From: Firmicutes bacterium TM09-10
Lineage (GTDB): Bacteria; Bacillota; Clostridia; Lachnospirales; Lachnospiraceae
Direction: 5' to 3'
Assembly (NCBI GenBank): GCA_003481005.1
Contig: QUKC01000016.1
Location: 11,260 to 75,259 of the forward strand
Length of the DNA stretch: 64,000 bases
Positions 27,359-33,710 of the stretch are shown here, piece by piece. Made by a program: the position numbers and the translations under genes. The notes under the pieces were generated by a model. That model was given only the letters and a program-made list of their open reading frames with translations. It had not been told where the DNA came from and did no database searches. How positions within the stretch are numbered: the first letter of the stretch is position 1; every line of letters begins with the position of its first letter.

Positions 27359-27577
27359 TTACAGGAAGATCTCGCAGTCATCCTCTACCTTTTTGCAGTT
27401 CTTGTATACCTCCTGCATAACGGTCTTTACATCTGCGCCCTCTTCAAATTCCACGGACATTTTCAGGGTCATGAAGTTTACCGTTGCGTCCTTAACGCCT
27501 GCCGTCTTCTTTGCAGCGTCTTCCATCTTGTTTGCACAGTTTGCGCAGTCAACGTCGATTTTGTAGGTTTTTTTCAT
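27359..27577 (-). CDS. Small heavy-metal-associated (HMA) domain protein
   Basis: A 72-aa HMA-fold protein starting MKKTYKIDVDCANCANKMED. The CxxC metal site is CANC (C12, C15), and the fold follows the beta-alpha-beta pattern with VKDATVNFMTLKMSVEF. It is the first gene behind the operator-bearing promoter. It likely serves as the detached N-terminal metal-binding domain of the P1B pump downstream. The start is taken at the ATG preceded by GAGAGGATTTTATC; the upstream frame lacks a site. Confidence 0.92.
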   Translation of the reverse strand: MKKTYKIDVDCANCANKMEDAAKKTAGVKDATVNFMTLKMSVEFEEGADVKTVMQEVYKNCKKVEDDCEIFL

Positions 27578-27645
27578 GATAAAATCCTCTCTCTTCCTGT
27601 CTTGCAGCATCTATGGGTGCTTCTGTCCCCCATTGCTTTTTCTTT

Positions 27646-27704
27646 CATATGAACAATTATTCATATGTTTGATTTCATTATAGCACTCTTTTCGATTCTG
27701 TCAA
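27646..27704 (-). promoter_or_regulatory. Promoter and ArsR/SmtB operator of the metal efflux set
   Basis: -35 TTGACA (27699-27704), a 16-base spacer and -10 TATAAT (27677-27682). A palindrome CATATGAA-N6-TTCATATG (27646-27667) sits over the expected transcription start. This is the usual form of CadC/SmtB operators, so repression by the ArsR protein of the same operon is very likely. Confidence 0.85.
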
Positions 27705-27757
27705 TGAAAAAATAAGGTTTTCCGTTTTTCCTTTTTTATAATGTCAGGATCCTATGT

Positions 27758-28327
27758 TTAATTTCTCCAGGGTTCTTTTCCTTCCTTCTCTACTTCGATC
27801 TGGCACAGCTTCATTGCCGCCAGCGCAGTATCATGAGAAGCAGGCGTCACACAGGCACACGCTGCCGCATCAACGATTACATCTGCCTCAGGAAATGCAG
27901 CCTTACACAAAATCGCGTTGGAGAGCACGCAGATTCCGGTGCAGAGTCCGACCAGTTCGATCTGCAGGTTCGAATCCGCAACGATTTTCTCGTCCGAGCG
28001 CAGTTTCTCAATCAACTCCATGGAGCCAAAGGTTGGCTTCTGAATTTTTCTCCCTGCATCCACCTGTTTTTCTTCCAGCGCCTGCTCCACTGCCGGGCAC
28101 AGGCAATGTCCATCCGTTCCCTCAATGCAATGTGCAACCGGAAGATGATGCCCCTCTTTTGTCTGCAGATACTGTTCCGGATGCGTGTCCTGCGTCACAT
28201 AAATCTGTTCTGCCGGAGTTTCTTTGATTTTGCAGATGACGTTTTCTACAATCGCCTGAGCCTCCTTTGTTCCAAGGCTCCCTGTAACAAAATCGTTCTG
28301 CATGTCTACTACGATCAAAAGCTTCAT
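27758..28327 (-). CDS. Nicotinamidase/isochorismatase-family cysteine hydrolase
   Basis: A 189-aa cysteine hydrolase with the triad D8 (VVDMQNDF), K97 (KPTFGS) and C133 (LCTGICV), and metal ligands in TQDTHPEQY. This matches PncA-type amidases that turn nicotinamide into nicotinate, though the isochorismatase family is broad. The start is the ATG with GGAGGATTTT upstream. The 110-base leader carries short hairpins and ends GCCTGAGGAATGGAGG, nearly the same 16 bases that precede the DegV ATG. Confidence 0.82.
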   Translation of the reverse strand: MKLLIVVDMQNDFVTGSLGTKEAQAIVENVICKIKETPAEQIYVTQDTHPEQYLQTKEGHHLPVAHCIEGTDGHCLCPAVEQALEEKQVDAGRKIQKPTFGSMELIEKLRSDEKIVADSNLQIELVGLCTGICVLSNAILCKAAFPEADVIVDAAACACVTPASHDTALAAMKLCQIEVEKEGKEPWRN

Positions 28328-28474
28328 AAAATCCTCCATTCCTCAGGCGTTTTGCGCCGAAGGAACCGCGAGGCGAACCTCCAGTTCGGCTCTGCGATCC
28401 TGGCTACTTTGTGACGCCTGCGGCACAAATAGCTGTGTGAAAACGTTTTTTCTTATTATACCTGAAAAGAAAAG

Positions 28475-28515
28475 ACAAAAAAACACCCTTCTGCATGTTT
28501 CCATACAAAAGGGTG
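28475..28515 (-). terminator. Terminator of the low-complexity lipoprotein gene
   Basis: Arms CACCCTT and AAGGGTG with an 18-base loop, followed by seven T on the minus strand. Confidence 0.7.
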
Positions 28516-28607
28516 CCTTTTTCGTTTCCTTTATCCGATGTGCTTTCCACATGAGGACTGATCAAATGCCTGAAAAAACACATCCTGTCAAAGCTGTCTG
28601 GGTATAA

Positions 28608-28910
28608 TTACTCAGCAACAGTCTCGGTAGCTGTCTCAGTTGCAGCTTCTTCTGTAGCTGCTTCTGTGGTAGCTGCTTCGGTTGTAGCTTCTTCTGTGGT
28701 AGCTGCTTCAGTTGTAGCTTCTACTGTGGTAGCTTCTTCAGTTGTAGCTTCTACAGTGGTCTCTTCTACAGTAGACTCAACTGCTACTGTGCTCTCTTCT
28801 GCAACGGTTGCGGTCTCAACAGTTGTCTCTGTAGCTGCTGCGCTGCCGCAAGCTACCATGGATGCTGTCATAACTACTGCTGCTAAAACTGCTACTAAAT
28901 TCTTTTTCAT
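28608..28910 (-). CDS. Small low-complexity lipoprotein (Ala/Thr/Glu/Val repeats)
   Basis: A 100-aa protein with signal peptide MKKNLVAVLAAVVMTASM and lipobox MVAC (Cys21). The mature part is almost entirely A, T, E and V in repeats of the form ATTEEATTEA. It is strongly acidic and probably unstructured, like a surface spacer or stalk. No domain follows the repeats. The start is fixed by AGGAGGAG upstream and the signal peptide. Repeat number is likely variable between strains through slippage of the GTAGCTTCT-like DNA repeats. Function unknown. Confidence 0.85.
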   Translation of the reverse strand: MKKNLVAVLAAVVMTASMVACGSAAATETTVETATVAEESTVAVESTVEETTVEATTEEATTVEATTEAATTEEATTEAATTEAATEEAATETATETVAE

Positions 28911-28977
28911 AATAATTTCTCCTCCTAAATCAAAACCAGGCATTTTAAAACTATGCCGTTTCTTTAATACGAAAGTG

Positions 28978-29006
28978 AGGATACCACCTTTTTTTTGGTT
29001 TGTAAA
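28978..29006 (-). promoter_or_regulatory. Promoter of the low-complexity lipoprotein gene
   Basis: -35 TTTACA (29001-29006), a 17-base spacer and -10 TATCCT (28978-28983), about 70 bases before the ATG. Confidence 0.6.
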
Positions 29007-29147
29007 TAGTTTTTTTCTAATTTTAAAACATTTTATGAATTTTATAAGGTTTTGTTCACAATTCGTACATATTTCAATTTTTTCTTCCTTTTTACGCCGA
29101 TTTTGCATTTGTAAATACGAAAAAATCCTGTATCATATAGGATGCCA

Positions 29148-29211
29148 GGGTCAAAAAGTCAAAAAAGCCGACGCAAGCTTGCTTGCAGAAGGCGTTTTGA
29201 CTTCTTGACCC
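29148..29211. repeat. Large imperfect hairpin upstream of cutC
   Basis: The left arm begins GGGTCAAAAAGTCAAAA and pairs with TTTTGACTTCTTGACCC, enclosing a GCAAGCTTGC core. It sits in the 490-base gap between divergent genes, together with a GTGGGAT/ATCCCAC hairpin at 29232-29249. Confidence 0.65.
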
Positions 29212-29264
29212 GCCAAGATAGGAGCATAAAAGTGGGATGCTAATCCCACGATATGCGACTATCG

Positions 29265-29304
29265 AGCAGGATTGTGGGAGTGCGCAGCACGGAACAATCC
29301 TGCT
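29265..29304. repeat. 32-bp inverted-repeat element, copy 1 (in a 40-bp hairpin)
   Basis: A hairpin AGCAGGATTGT..ACAATCCTGCT with inner GTGCGCAGCAC. The 32 bases 29269-29300 recur exactly, in opposite orientation, at 35547-35578. Confidence 0.75.
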
Positions 29305-29401
29305 GGCATCCTGCCCAGGGTCATCGAAAAAACATTAACAACCGCACAAAGAAATACAGCATTTCCTTCCCGGGAAATCCTGCAAAATGGAGAAGCAATT
29401 C

Positions 29402-30169
29402 ATGAAATCATCCAATTACCTGTTAGAATGCTGCGTCGATTCCGCATATTCTGCCCGTATGGCCAAAAAAGGAGGTGCAGACCGCCTCGAGCTTTGCTCT
29501 AATCTTGTCATCGGCGGTACGACGCCCACCCTCGCCCTTTATGAACAGATCAGAAACCAGACCGACATCCGCATCCATGTTCTGATCCGCCCCCGCTTCG
29601 GCGATTTCCTGTACTCGGAGGATGAGACAGCCCTCATCTGTAAAGAAATCGACGCGTTTCGGGCAGCCGGAGCCGACGGCGTTGTAATCGGAAGTCTTTC
29701 TCCGGACGGTTCCCTGTGTACCGAACAGATGAAACGTTTCCGCGAACATGCCCGGGATATGTCCGTCACGCTGCATCGTGCATTTGATATGTGCCGCGAT
29801 CCCTTTGCAGCCCTTGAGGAAGCGATTTCCCTGGATATTCAGACCATCCTGACCTCCGGTCAGGCTCTGGACTGTCTGCACGGCGTCGATCTGCTCAACA
29901 AACTCCATCAGGCAGCTGACGGCAGAATCCATCTCCTTGCAGGCGCAGGCGTCTCTGCCAAAACGGTTCCTGCTCTCCTTAAAAAAACGTCCCTGACCCA
30001 ATTCCATATGTCCGGCAAGACCATTAAAAACAGTGAGATGGTCTACCGCAACCCGGAGGTTTTTATGGGAATTCCCGGTATGAGCGAATATGAGATCTGG
30101 CAGACTGATCCGGAGGCTGTCGCAGCTGTGCGCGCGATGCTCGACCGCGCGGCAGATGAAGAAGCGTAA
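29402..30169 (+). CDS. cutC: CutC family protein
   Basis: A 255-aa CutC TIM-barrel protein: LLECCVDSAYSARMAKKGGADRLELC at the N-terminus (in two parts), then IRIHVLIRPRFGDFLYS, GADGVVIGSLSPDG, ILTSGQALDCLHG and FHMSGK. The family was linked to copper tolerance but its molecular role is unsettled. I chose the ATG with GGAGAAG upstream rather than the ATG five codons before it. The gene stands alone behind a repeat-rich leader. The long antisense frame across it is only a shadow. Confidence 0.9.
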   Translation: MKSSNYLLECCVDSAYSARMAKKGGADRLELCSNLVIGGTTPTLALYEQIRNQTDIRIHVLIRPRFGDFLYSEDETALICKEIDAFRAAGADGVVIGSLSPDGSLCTEQMKRFREHARDMSVTLHRAFDMCRDPFAALEEAISLDIQTILTSGQALDCLHGVDLLNKLHQAADGRIHLLAGAGVSAKTVPALLKKTSLTQFHMSGKTIKNSEMVYRNPEVFMGIPGMSEYEIWQTDPEAVAAVRAMLDRAADEEA

Positions 30170-30242
30170 ATGCGCAAGAATGCGAGCTGCTGTGTAAGGG
30201 AGATGCCGGACATGCGGCACAGCGCAATGCCGATCACTGATT

Positions 30243-30286
30243 GAACAATAGAATGCACGCTCTGCGAGCATTCTATTGTCATGAAT
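30243..30286. repeat. 43-bp hairpin repeat, copy 3
   Basis: ACAATAGAATGC and GCATTCTATTGT arms with an 11-base loop, then CATGAAT. Nearly identical to 20155-20197, and related to 9750-9773 and 39684-39726. Confidence 0.85.
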
Positions 30287-30288
30287 AA

Positions 30289-30328
30289 AGACGTTCCCGA
30301 ACAGATTTGTTTCGGGAACGTCTCTTTT
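30289..30328. terminator. Bidirectional terminator between cutC and the GH13 gene
   Basis: Arms AGACGTTCCCGAA and TTCGGGAACGTCT with a 9-base loop and a TTTTT tract, between convergent genes. Confidence 0.88.
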
Positions 30329-30335
30329 TCGACTA

Positions 30336-31646
30336 TTATCTCTCACATTTCCAGAAGTAAGCACTATATCCCGGCAGCTCACTTCCGCCGCCAAAATCAT
30401 GCTCCTGTCCGGTGATCAGATCCACCGCACGACCACAGCCTGCATCGAAGTGGGCTGTATAGGGTTGCTCCTCTGCATTGATCGCAACCAAAACCCGTTC
30501 TCCATCTACGGCGCGTTCAAAAATGCACTGGCGGTTCGTCAGCACAACACTGCGGAATGCGCCATAATTGAGGGCATTGGAGTGTTTTTTAGCTTCTGCA
30601 AGCTTTGCGATCCACTCTGTCAGCCCGTTTGTCTGAGGTCCATCGAAGCATGCACGCAGTGCAGGATCTCCCTGGCTTTTCTCTCCCTTTGCGCCCCATT
30701 CACTTCCATAATAAACGCAGGGGATTCCGGGCATACCAAACATCAGCGCATAAATAAGCGGCAGATGCTTTTCATTGGTAAGGATGCTTGCCACTCGCGT
30801 CACATCATGGTTGTCCACAAAGCTAAGCAGATGCTTTCCTTTATAAAGGGTCCAGTTTTCCGGGCCGAACTGGCGCAGCAGAGAATGGACAATTTCAAAC
30901 ATATTCATACTGTTGAAGCTGGAATACAGTCCCTTATAGCATTCATAGTTGGTGGCAGAATGCAGCATGGAATCATTCATCAACCGGTTGTAATCCCCAT
31001 GCAGCATTTCTCCGACGAGAAAGAAATCCGGCTTTAAGCTGTCGCAGAAGCTTCTCAGACGGCGGACGAAATTTTCGTCCAGACAATAAGCGACATCCAG
31101 CCGCAGACCGTCAATGTCAAACTCGTCAACCCAGCCTCTTACGCTTTCCAGAAGATACTGAACAACCTCCTCGTTCTGTAAATTCAGCTTGACAAGATCG
31201 TAATTACCTTCCCAGCCCTCGTACCATAAGCCATCGTTGTAATTGGAGTTGCCGCCAAGATTGATATGAAACCAGTTTAAATAGGGGGAATTTTCCCTGT
31301 TTTTCAAAACATCCTGAAATGCCCAGAAGCCGCGTCCCGCATGATTGAACACGCCATCCAGTACAACCCGGATGCCTTCGCTGTGCAGCTTATCGCAAAC
31401 CTGTTTAAAGTCCTCATTCGAACCGAGACGGCAGTCGATTTTACGATAGTCTCTTGTATTATATCCATGGGTATCCGATTCAAAGACCGGCGAAAAATAA
31501 ATCGCATTTGCTCCCAGCTTTTTGATATGATCTGTCCAGTCCAGCACCTTCAAAATCCGATGTGTCTCCACTCCGTCATTTTCAAACGGTGCTCCGACAA
31601 AACCAAGGGGATAAATCTGATAAAATACACTTTCATATGCCCACAT
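30336..31646 (-). CDS. GH13 alpha-amylase-family enzyme (maltodextrin hydrolase)
   Basis: A 436-aa cytosolic GH13 enzyme with conserved regions DGVFNH (97-102), DGLRLDVAY with nucleophile D184, VGEML with acid E213, and FVDNHD with D281. It has no signal peptide and no N-terminal CBM34, so it is a compact form close to cyclomaltodextrinase/maltogenic types. Length and motifs fit hydrolysis of short alpha-1,4-glucans. The promoter is at 31689-31717. A second, longer GH13 of the same kind is encoded at 40024-41775. Confidence 0.9.
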   Translation of the reverse strand: MWAYESVFYQIYPLGFVGAPFENDGVETHRILKVLDWTDHIKKLGANAIYFSPVFESDTHGYNTRDYRKIDCRLGSNEDFKQVCDKLHSEGIRVVLDGVFNHAGRGFWAFQDVLKNRENSPYLNWFHINLGGNSNYNDGLWYEGWEGNYDLVKLNLQNEEVVQYLLESVRGWVDEFDIDGLRLDVAYCLDENFVRRLRSFCDSLKPDFFLVGEMLHGDYNRLMNDSMLHSATNYECYKGLYSSFNSMNMFEIVHSLLRQFGPENWTLYKGKHLLSFVDNHDVTRVASILTNEKHLPLIYALMFGMPGIPCVYYGSEWGAKGEKSQGDPALRACFDGPQTNGLTEWIAKLAEAKKHSNALNYGAFRSVVLTNRQCIFERAVDGERVLVAINAEEQPYTAHFDAGCGRAVDLITGQEHDFGGGSELPGYSAYFWKCER

Positions 31647-31688
31647 AGTAAATTCCTCTTTCCTGCCAGTATATTTGCTGACCTGTCT

Positions 31689-31717
31689 ATTTTACCATTT
31701 TCCTCCGGACTGCTCAA
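31689..31717 (-). promoter_or_regulatory. Promoter of the 436-aa GH13 gene
   Basis: -35 TTGAGC, a 17-base spacer and -10 TAAAAT, about 40 bases before the ATG. Confidence 0.6.
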
Positions 31718-31746
31718 TATCAGAATCCTACACTTTTTCCACAGGA

Positions 31747-31851
31747 TCAGACAGTTCCTGATGTTTTCAGAAAATGATTCGTTAATATGACATCGATCCC
31801 CATATCAAAGAAGGCTTTTGCTTCTTCATCATCTGACCAAAATAAATTACA
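31747..31851 (-). pseudogene. C-terminal tail of a glycerophosphodiester phosphodiesterase
   Basis: A 34-codon open stretch reads CNLFWSDDEEAKAFFDMGID followed by VILTNHF. This is the typical end of a GDPD/UgpQ domain (the strand before the G/D-x-I-x-T-N motif). It has no start codon and overlaps the end of the chimeric small ORF in another frame. It is a decayed remnant. Confidence 0.6.
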
Positions 31852-32008
31852 GATCCTCCGCATCACATACCTCGCCGTTCTGGAAGGTAACATTTTCCCG
31901 GATTTTTACATTTAATGTTGTATCATCCTGCCATTCCCAGTCATGAATCTTGGCTTTCTCCTTGGTGTGAATGACCATTGGCTTATCATCCACTTTCTTT
32001 ATCTTCAA
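31847..32008 (-). CDS. Chimeric 53-aa ORF: conjugative-element N-terminus fused to a peptide-binding-protein fragment
   Basis: The frame begins at a TTG with GAAGGTGAG seven bases upstream. Residues 2-21 (KIKKVDDKPMVIHTKEKAKI) are the hallmark start of a small protein carried by Tn916-like conjugative elements. After IH it switches to DWEWQDDTTLNVKIRENVTF and QNGEVCDAEDL, which resembles the family 5 solute-binding signature (DG-x-T..LR-G-V-F-x-G-A-D). The junction shows a recombination between unrelated genes. Whether it is expressed is unknown, and it may simply be junk left by the element. Confidence 0.6.
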   Translation of the reverse strand: MKIKKVDDKPMVIHTKEKAKIHDWEWQDDTTLNVKIRENVTFQNGEVCDAEDL

Positions 32009-32101
32009 TGTTCTCACCTTCTTTCTACATCCATTACCACAAAAATGGGTAAAAAAATGGCCTTCTGGATGGTTAGTCCAAATGGCTTATGTAAAAAAGT
32101 A

Positions 32102-32671
32102 TTATTTTAATTTATTGTAAAGAACTGTCTCTGTTCCTCTTATTAAATCTGTCTTTTTCTTATAAAGAAGAGTCCATGATGCCTGATTCTTAGAATAATC
32201 CATCTTTTCTTCTGGAAAAAACGAACGGCAGAAATACTTATCTCCATCATCATTTGATAAGAATAAAAATAAATTTCTGCTTTCCATTTTATTTTCCATA
32301 AGATAATCTGCCTCAATCATTGAATACATATTTGCCTTTTTATTGTATTTATACACTGTATCATTACTATCTATCATTTGTTCGAGTAATGGCAAAAAAT
32401 GTATTCTTTGCTCTATCTTTTTATAAAAATCAGATGATTCTATTTTCTCAATTGTAATTGTTCCATCTGCTATTTCATCAAATACTTTGCCTCTGTCTCT
32501 ACTCAATTCAGGTCTATCAACAAGATATTGCAATCCCATAAGATGAAAACAATCTTTTTTGTCAAACAAGATTCTTAATGTAACTGCAACGCCTTTTCTG
32601 CCCAACACAAGCTCATATTCTGTCGATAATAGCGGAATAAATGCATTTATACAATCTATAACATTTCTCAT
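32102..32671 (-). CDS. PBECR4-family putative nuclease/toxin
   Basis: A 189-aa AT-rich gene. The protein fits the PBECR4 domain (phage-Barnase-EndoU-ColicinE5/D-RelE-like nuclease 4): YELVLGRKGVAVTLRILFDK, then CFHLMGLQYLVD with the conserved His-Leu-x-Gly-Leu, DFYKKIEQRIHFLPLLE, and IEADYLM with a C-terminal FLFLSNDDGDKYFCRSFF strand pair. Family members are predicted metal-independent RNases of mobile elements, by fold comparison. The start has GGAG seven bases upstream and lies 26 bases after the terminator of a structured RNA transcribed in the same direction. That layout matches type III toxin-antitoxin loci. It sits among conjugative-element remnants. The catalytic assignment is by family only. 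Confidence 0.75.
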   Translation of the reverse strand: MRNVIDCINAFIPLLSTEYELVLGRKGVAVTLRILFDKKDCFHLMGLQYLVDRPELSRDRGKVFDEIADGTITIEKIESSDFYKKIEQRIHFLPLLEQMIDSNDTVYKYNKKANMYSMIEADYLMENKMESRNLFLFLSNDDGDKYFCRSFFPEEKMDYSKNQASWTLLYKKKTDLIRGTETVLYNKLK

Positions 32672-32697
32672 TACAGTTCTCCACTACTTCTTTAGAT

Positions 32698-32861
32698 TAA
32701 GAAAGGCTCTGCAAAAGCAGAGCCCTTCTAACATTTTCTTTCGAGGATTAACCTCTAGCCAGATTGTGGTAAATGTTAAACCCTTATAAAGCTCATAAGG
32801 CACTGCTCTCTGGCACAACACCTTACTTTGCCGCTTGGCAGACACTCAAGTTGCCTGTCTT
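32698..32861 (-). ncRNA. Putative structured RNA upstream of the PBECR4 gene
   Basis: A transcription unit of about 160 nt with its own promoter and terminator and no convincing ORF. On the minus strand it folds into successive helices: AGACA/TGTCT (or GGCA/TGCC), CCTTAT/ATAAGG (32787-32800), and a closing AACATTT/AAATGTT helix (32771-32777 with 32730-32736) enclosing GAGG/CCTC (32752-32755 with 32743-32746). The GGCTCTGC/GCAGAGCC terminator ends it. It does not resemble 6S, tmRNA, SRP or RNase P RNA. No tandem repeats of the ToxI kind are seen. It could be an RNA antitoxin or regulator of the nuclease gene, or an element-borne antisense RNA. Confidence 0.6.
32699..32724 (-). terminator. Terminator of the structured RNA
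   Basis: Perfect stem GGCTCTGC/GCAGAGCC with an AAAA loop, followed by TTTCTT on the minus strand, between the RNA and the nuclease ATG. Partial readthrough would supply the nuclease mRNA. Confidence 0.8.
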
Positions 32862-32868
32862 TAATATT

Positions 32869-32897
32869 ATATTATTTGTCATATGAAAATATGTCAA
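32869..32897 (-). promoter_or_regulatory. Promoter of the structured RNA
   Basis: Perfect -35 TTGACA (32892-32897), a 17-base spacer and -10 TAATAT (32869-32874), with TATAAT overlapping three bases downstream. The predicted start is near 32861. Confidence 0.75.
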
Positions 32898-32978
32898 TCC
32901 AAATTTCGTGATTTCATAAAGAATTAACATTTTTCGTTTGTATGTTTCCTTTGTTCGATGATTTCGTGAATATTGGTG

Positions 32979-33158
32979 TTATACAGTCTGTAAAGGTCTG
33001 TATCGCACAAAAAGCTCCAATGACAATGCAATGCCTTTTGCCTCATCCTCCGGCTGTGCCATAAGGATATCGTAAAAATCACTCATTACTGGGATATTCT
33101 TCTCTTTACTCCTTGCAATGTCGATATACAATTTTCTAACACAGCGGTCAATGATTGA
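32979..33158 (-). pseudogene. Fragment of a VirB4/TrsE-type conjugation ATPase
   Basis: A 59-codon open stretch reads SIIDRCVRKLYIDIARSKEK, then NIPVMSDFYDILMAQPEDEA and KGIALSLELF. This is the segment of Tn916-like VirB4 ATPases between the Walker A and Walker B regions. After ELFV the reading departs from the family (RYRPLQTV) and stops. Both ends are missing, so this is a relic of an integrative conjugative element. Confidence 0.75.
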
Positions 33159-33276
33159 TTTTTTTCATTAAACCTGTAATTGAATATTCAGTTGTTCATC
33201 AGGTTATCCCTGACTTGCATTCAGTCTAACTCATTATTTGAAATTGCAGAATATTCTCTCGCGGACTTTTTAAAAA

Positions 33277-33339
33277 AATAGGACTTAAATCATTCAAACC
33301 CTTGTTTTATAAGGTTTCTCTTGATTTAGTCCTATTTTA
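33277..33339. repeat. Long hairpin in the mobile-element graveyard
   Basis: Outer arms AAATAGGACTTAAATCA and TGATTTAGTCCTATTT differ by one bulge; inner arms are AAACCCTT and AAGGTTT. Probably a terminator or the end structure of a lost element. The surrounding 33165-33500 holds no gene I can support. Confidence 0.55.
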
Positions 33340-33507
33340 ACGTATGCCCCTTCAAGATTAAAGGCTTGCGGTAGGGAGAATTCTTCCAAGCCAGCAATTT
33401 TTTTAAGATAAATCGTTCCTCACATTTTTATTGGTGTTTTGCGTTCCATAATCACACTTTTATTATATGCGAGATCCATGAAAATTACAACCGATTGTGC
33501 TTTTCTC

Positions 33508-33708
33508 CTATTTTTTGACAACACAGTGTTCCAACACTCGACGCAGCGGCTTATACAATACCAGCATCAGAACAAAATTGCTGACTCCGTGGATCATATC
33601 AAACGGGATTCCAGACACCCACCATGCAACTGCAGTATGGATTCCCCCGATAAACAGATAGGGAATCGAGCACATCGCTCCGAATCCAAGACCGAACGCT
33701 TTCTTCCT
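33508..33708 (-). pseudogene. C-terminal remnant of an ECF transporter S component
   Basis: The frame reads KKAFGLGFGAMCSIPYLFIG, then WWVSGIPFDMIHGVSNFVL and LYKPLRRVLEHCVVKK. The last helix with F-D-x-I-H-G-x-x-N-F-x-L and YKPL-R is typical of vitamin ECF substrate-specific subunits. No start codon precedes it before two in-frame stops, and the frame begins inside the end of the RACo-like gene. At least two thirds of the protein is missing. An internal ATG at 33675 would give only 55 aa. Confidence 0.7.
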
Positions 33709-33710
33709 TT

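Noticed and set aside
29423..30400. Long minus-strand open frame (325 codons) across cutC
   Set aside because: It is antisense to the clear CutC coding sequence, begins inside a terminator and hairpin repeat, and has no ribosome site or domain.
32698..32861. Classical ToxI-type tandem-repeat antitoxin
   Set aside because: I looked for 30-45-base direct repeats and found none; only single helices are present, so it is listed as a novel RNA candidate instead.
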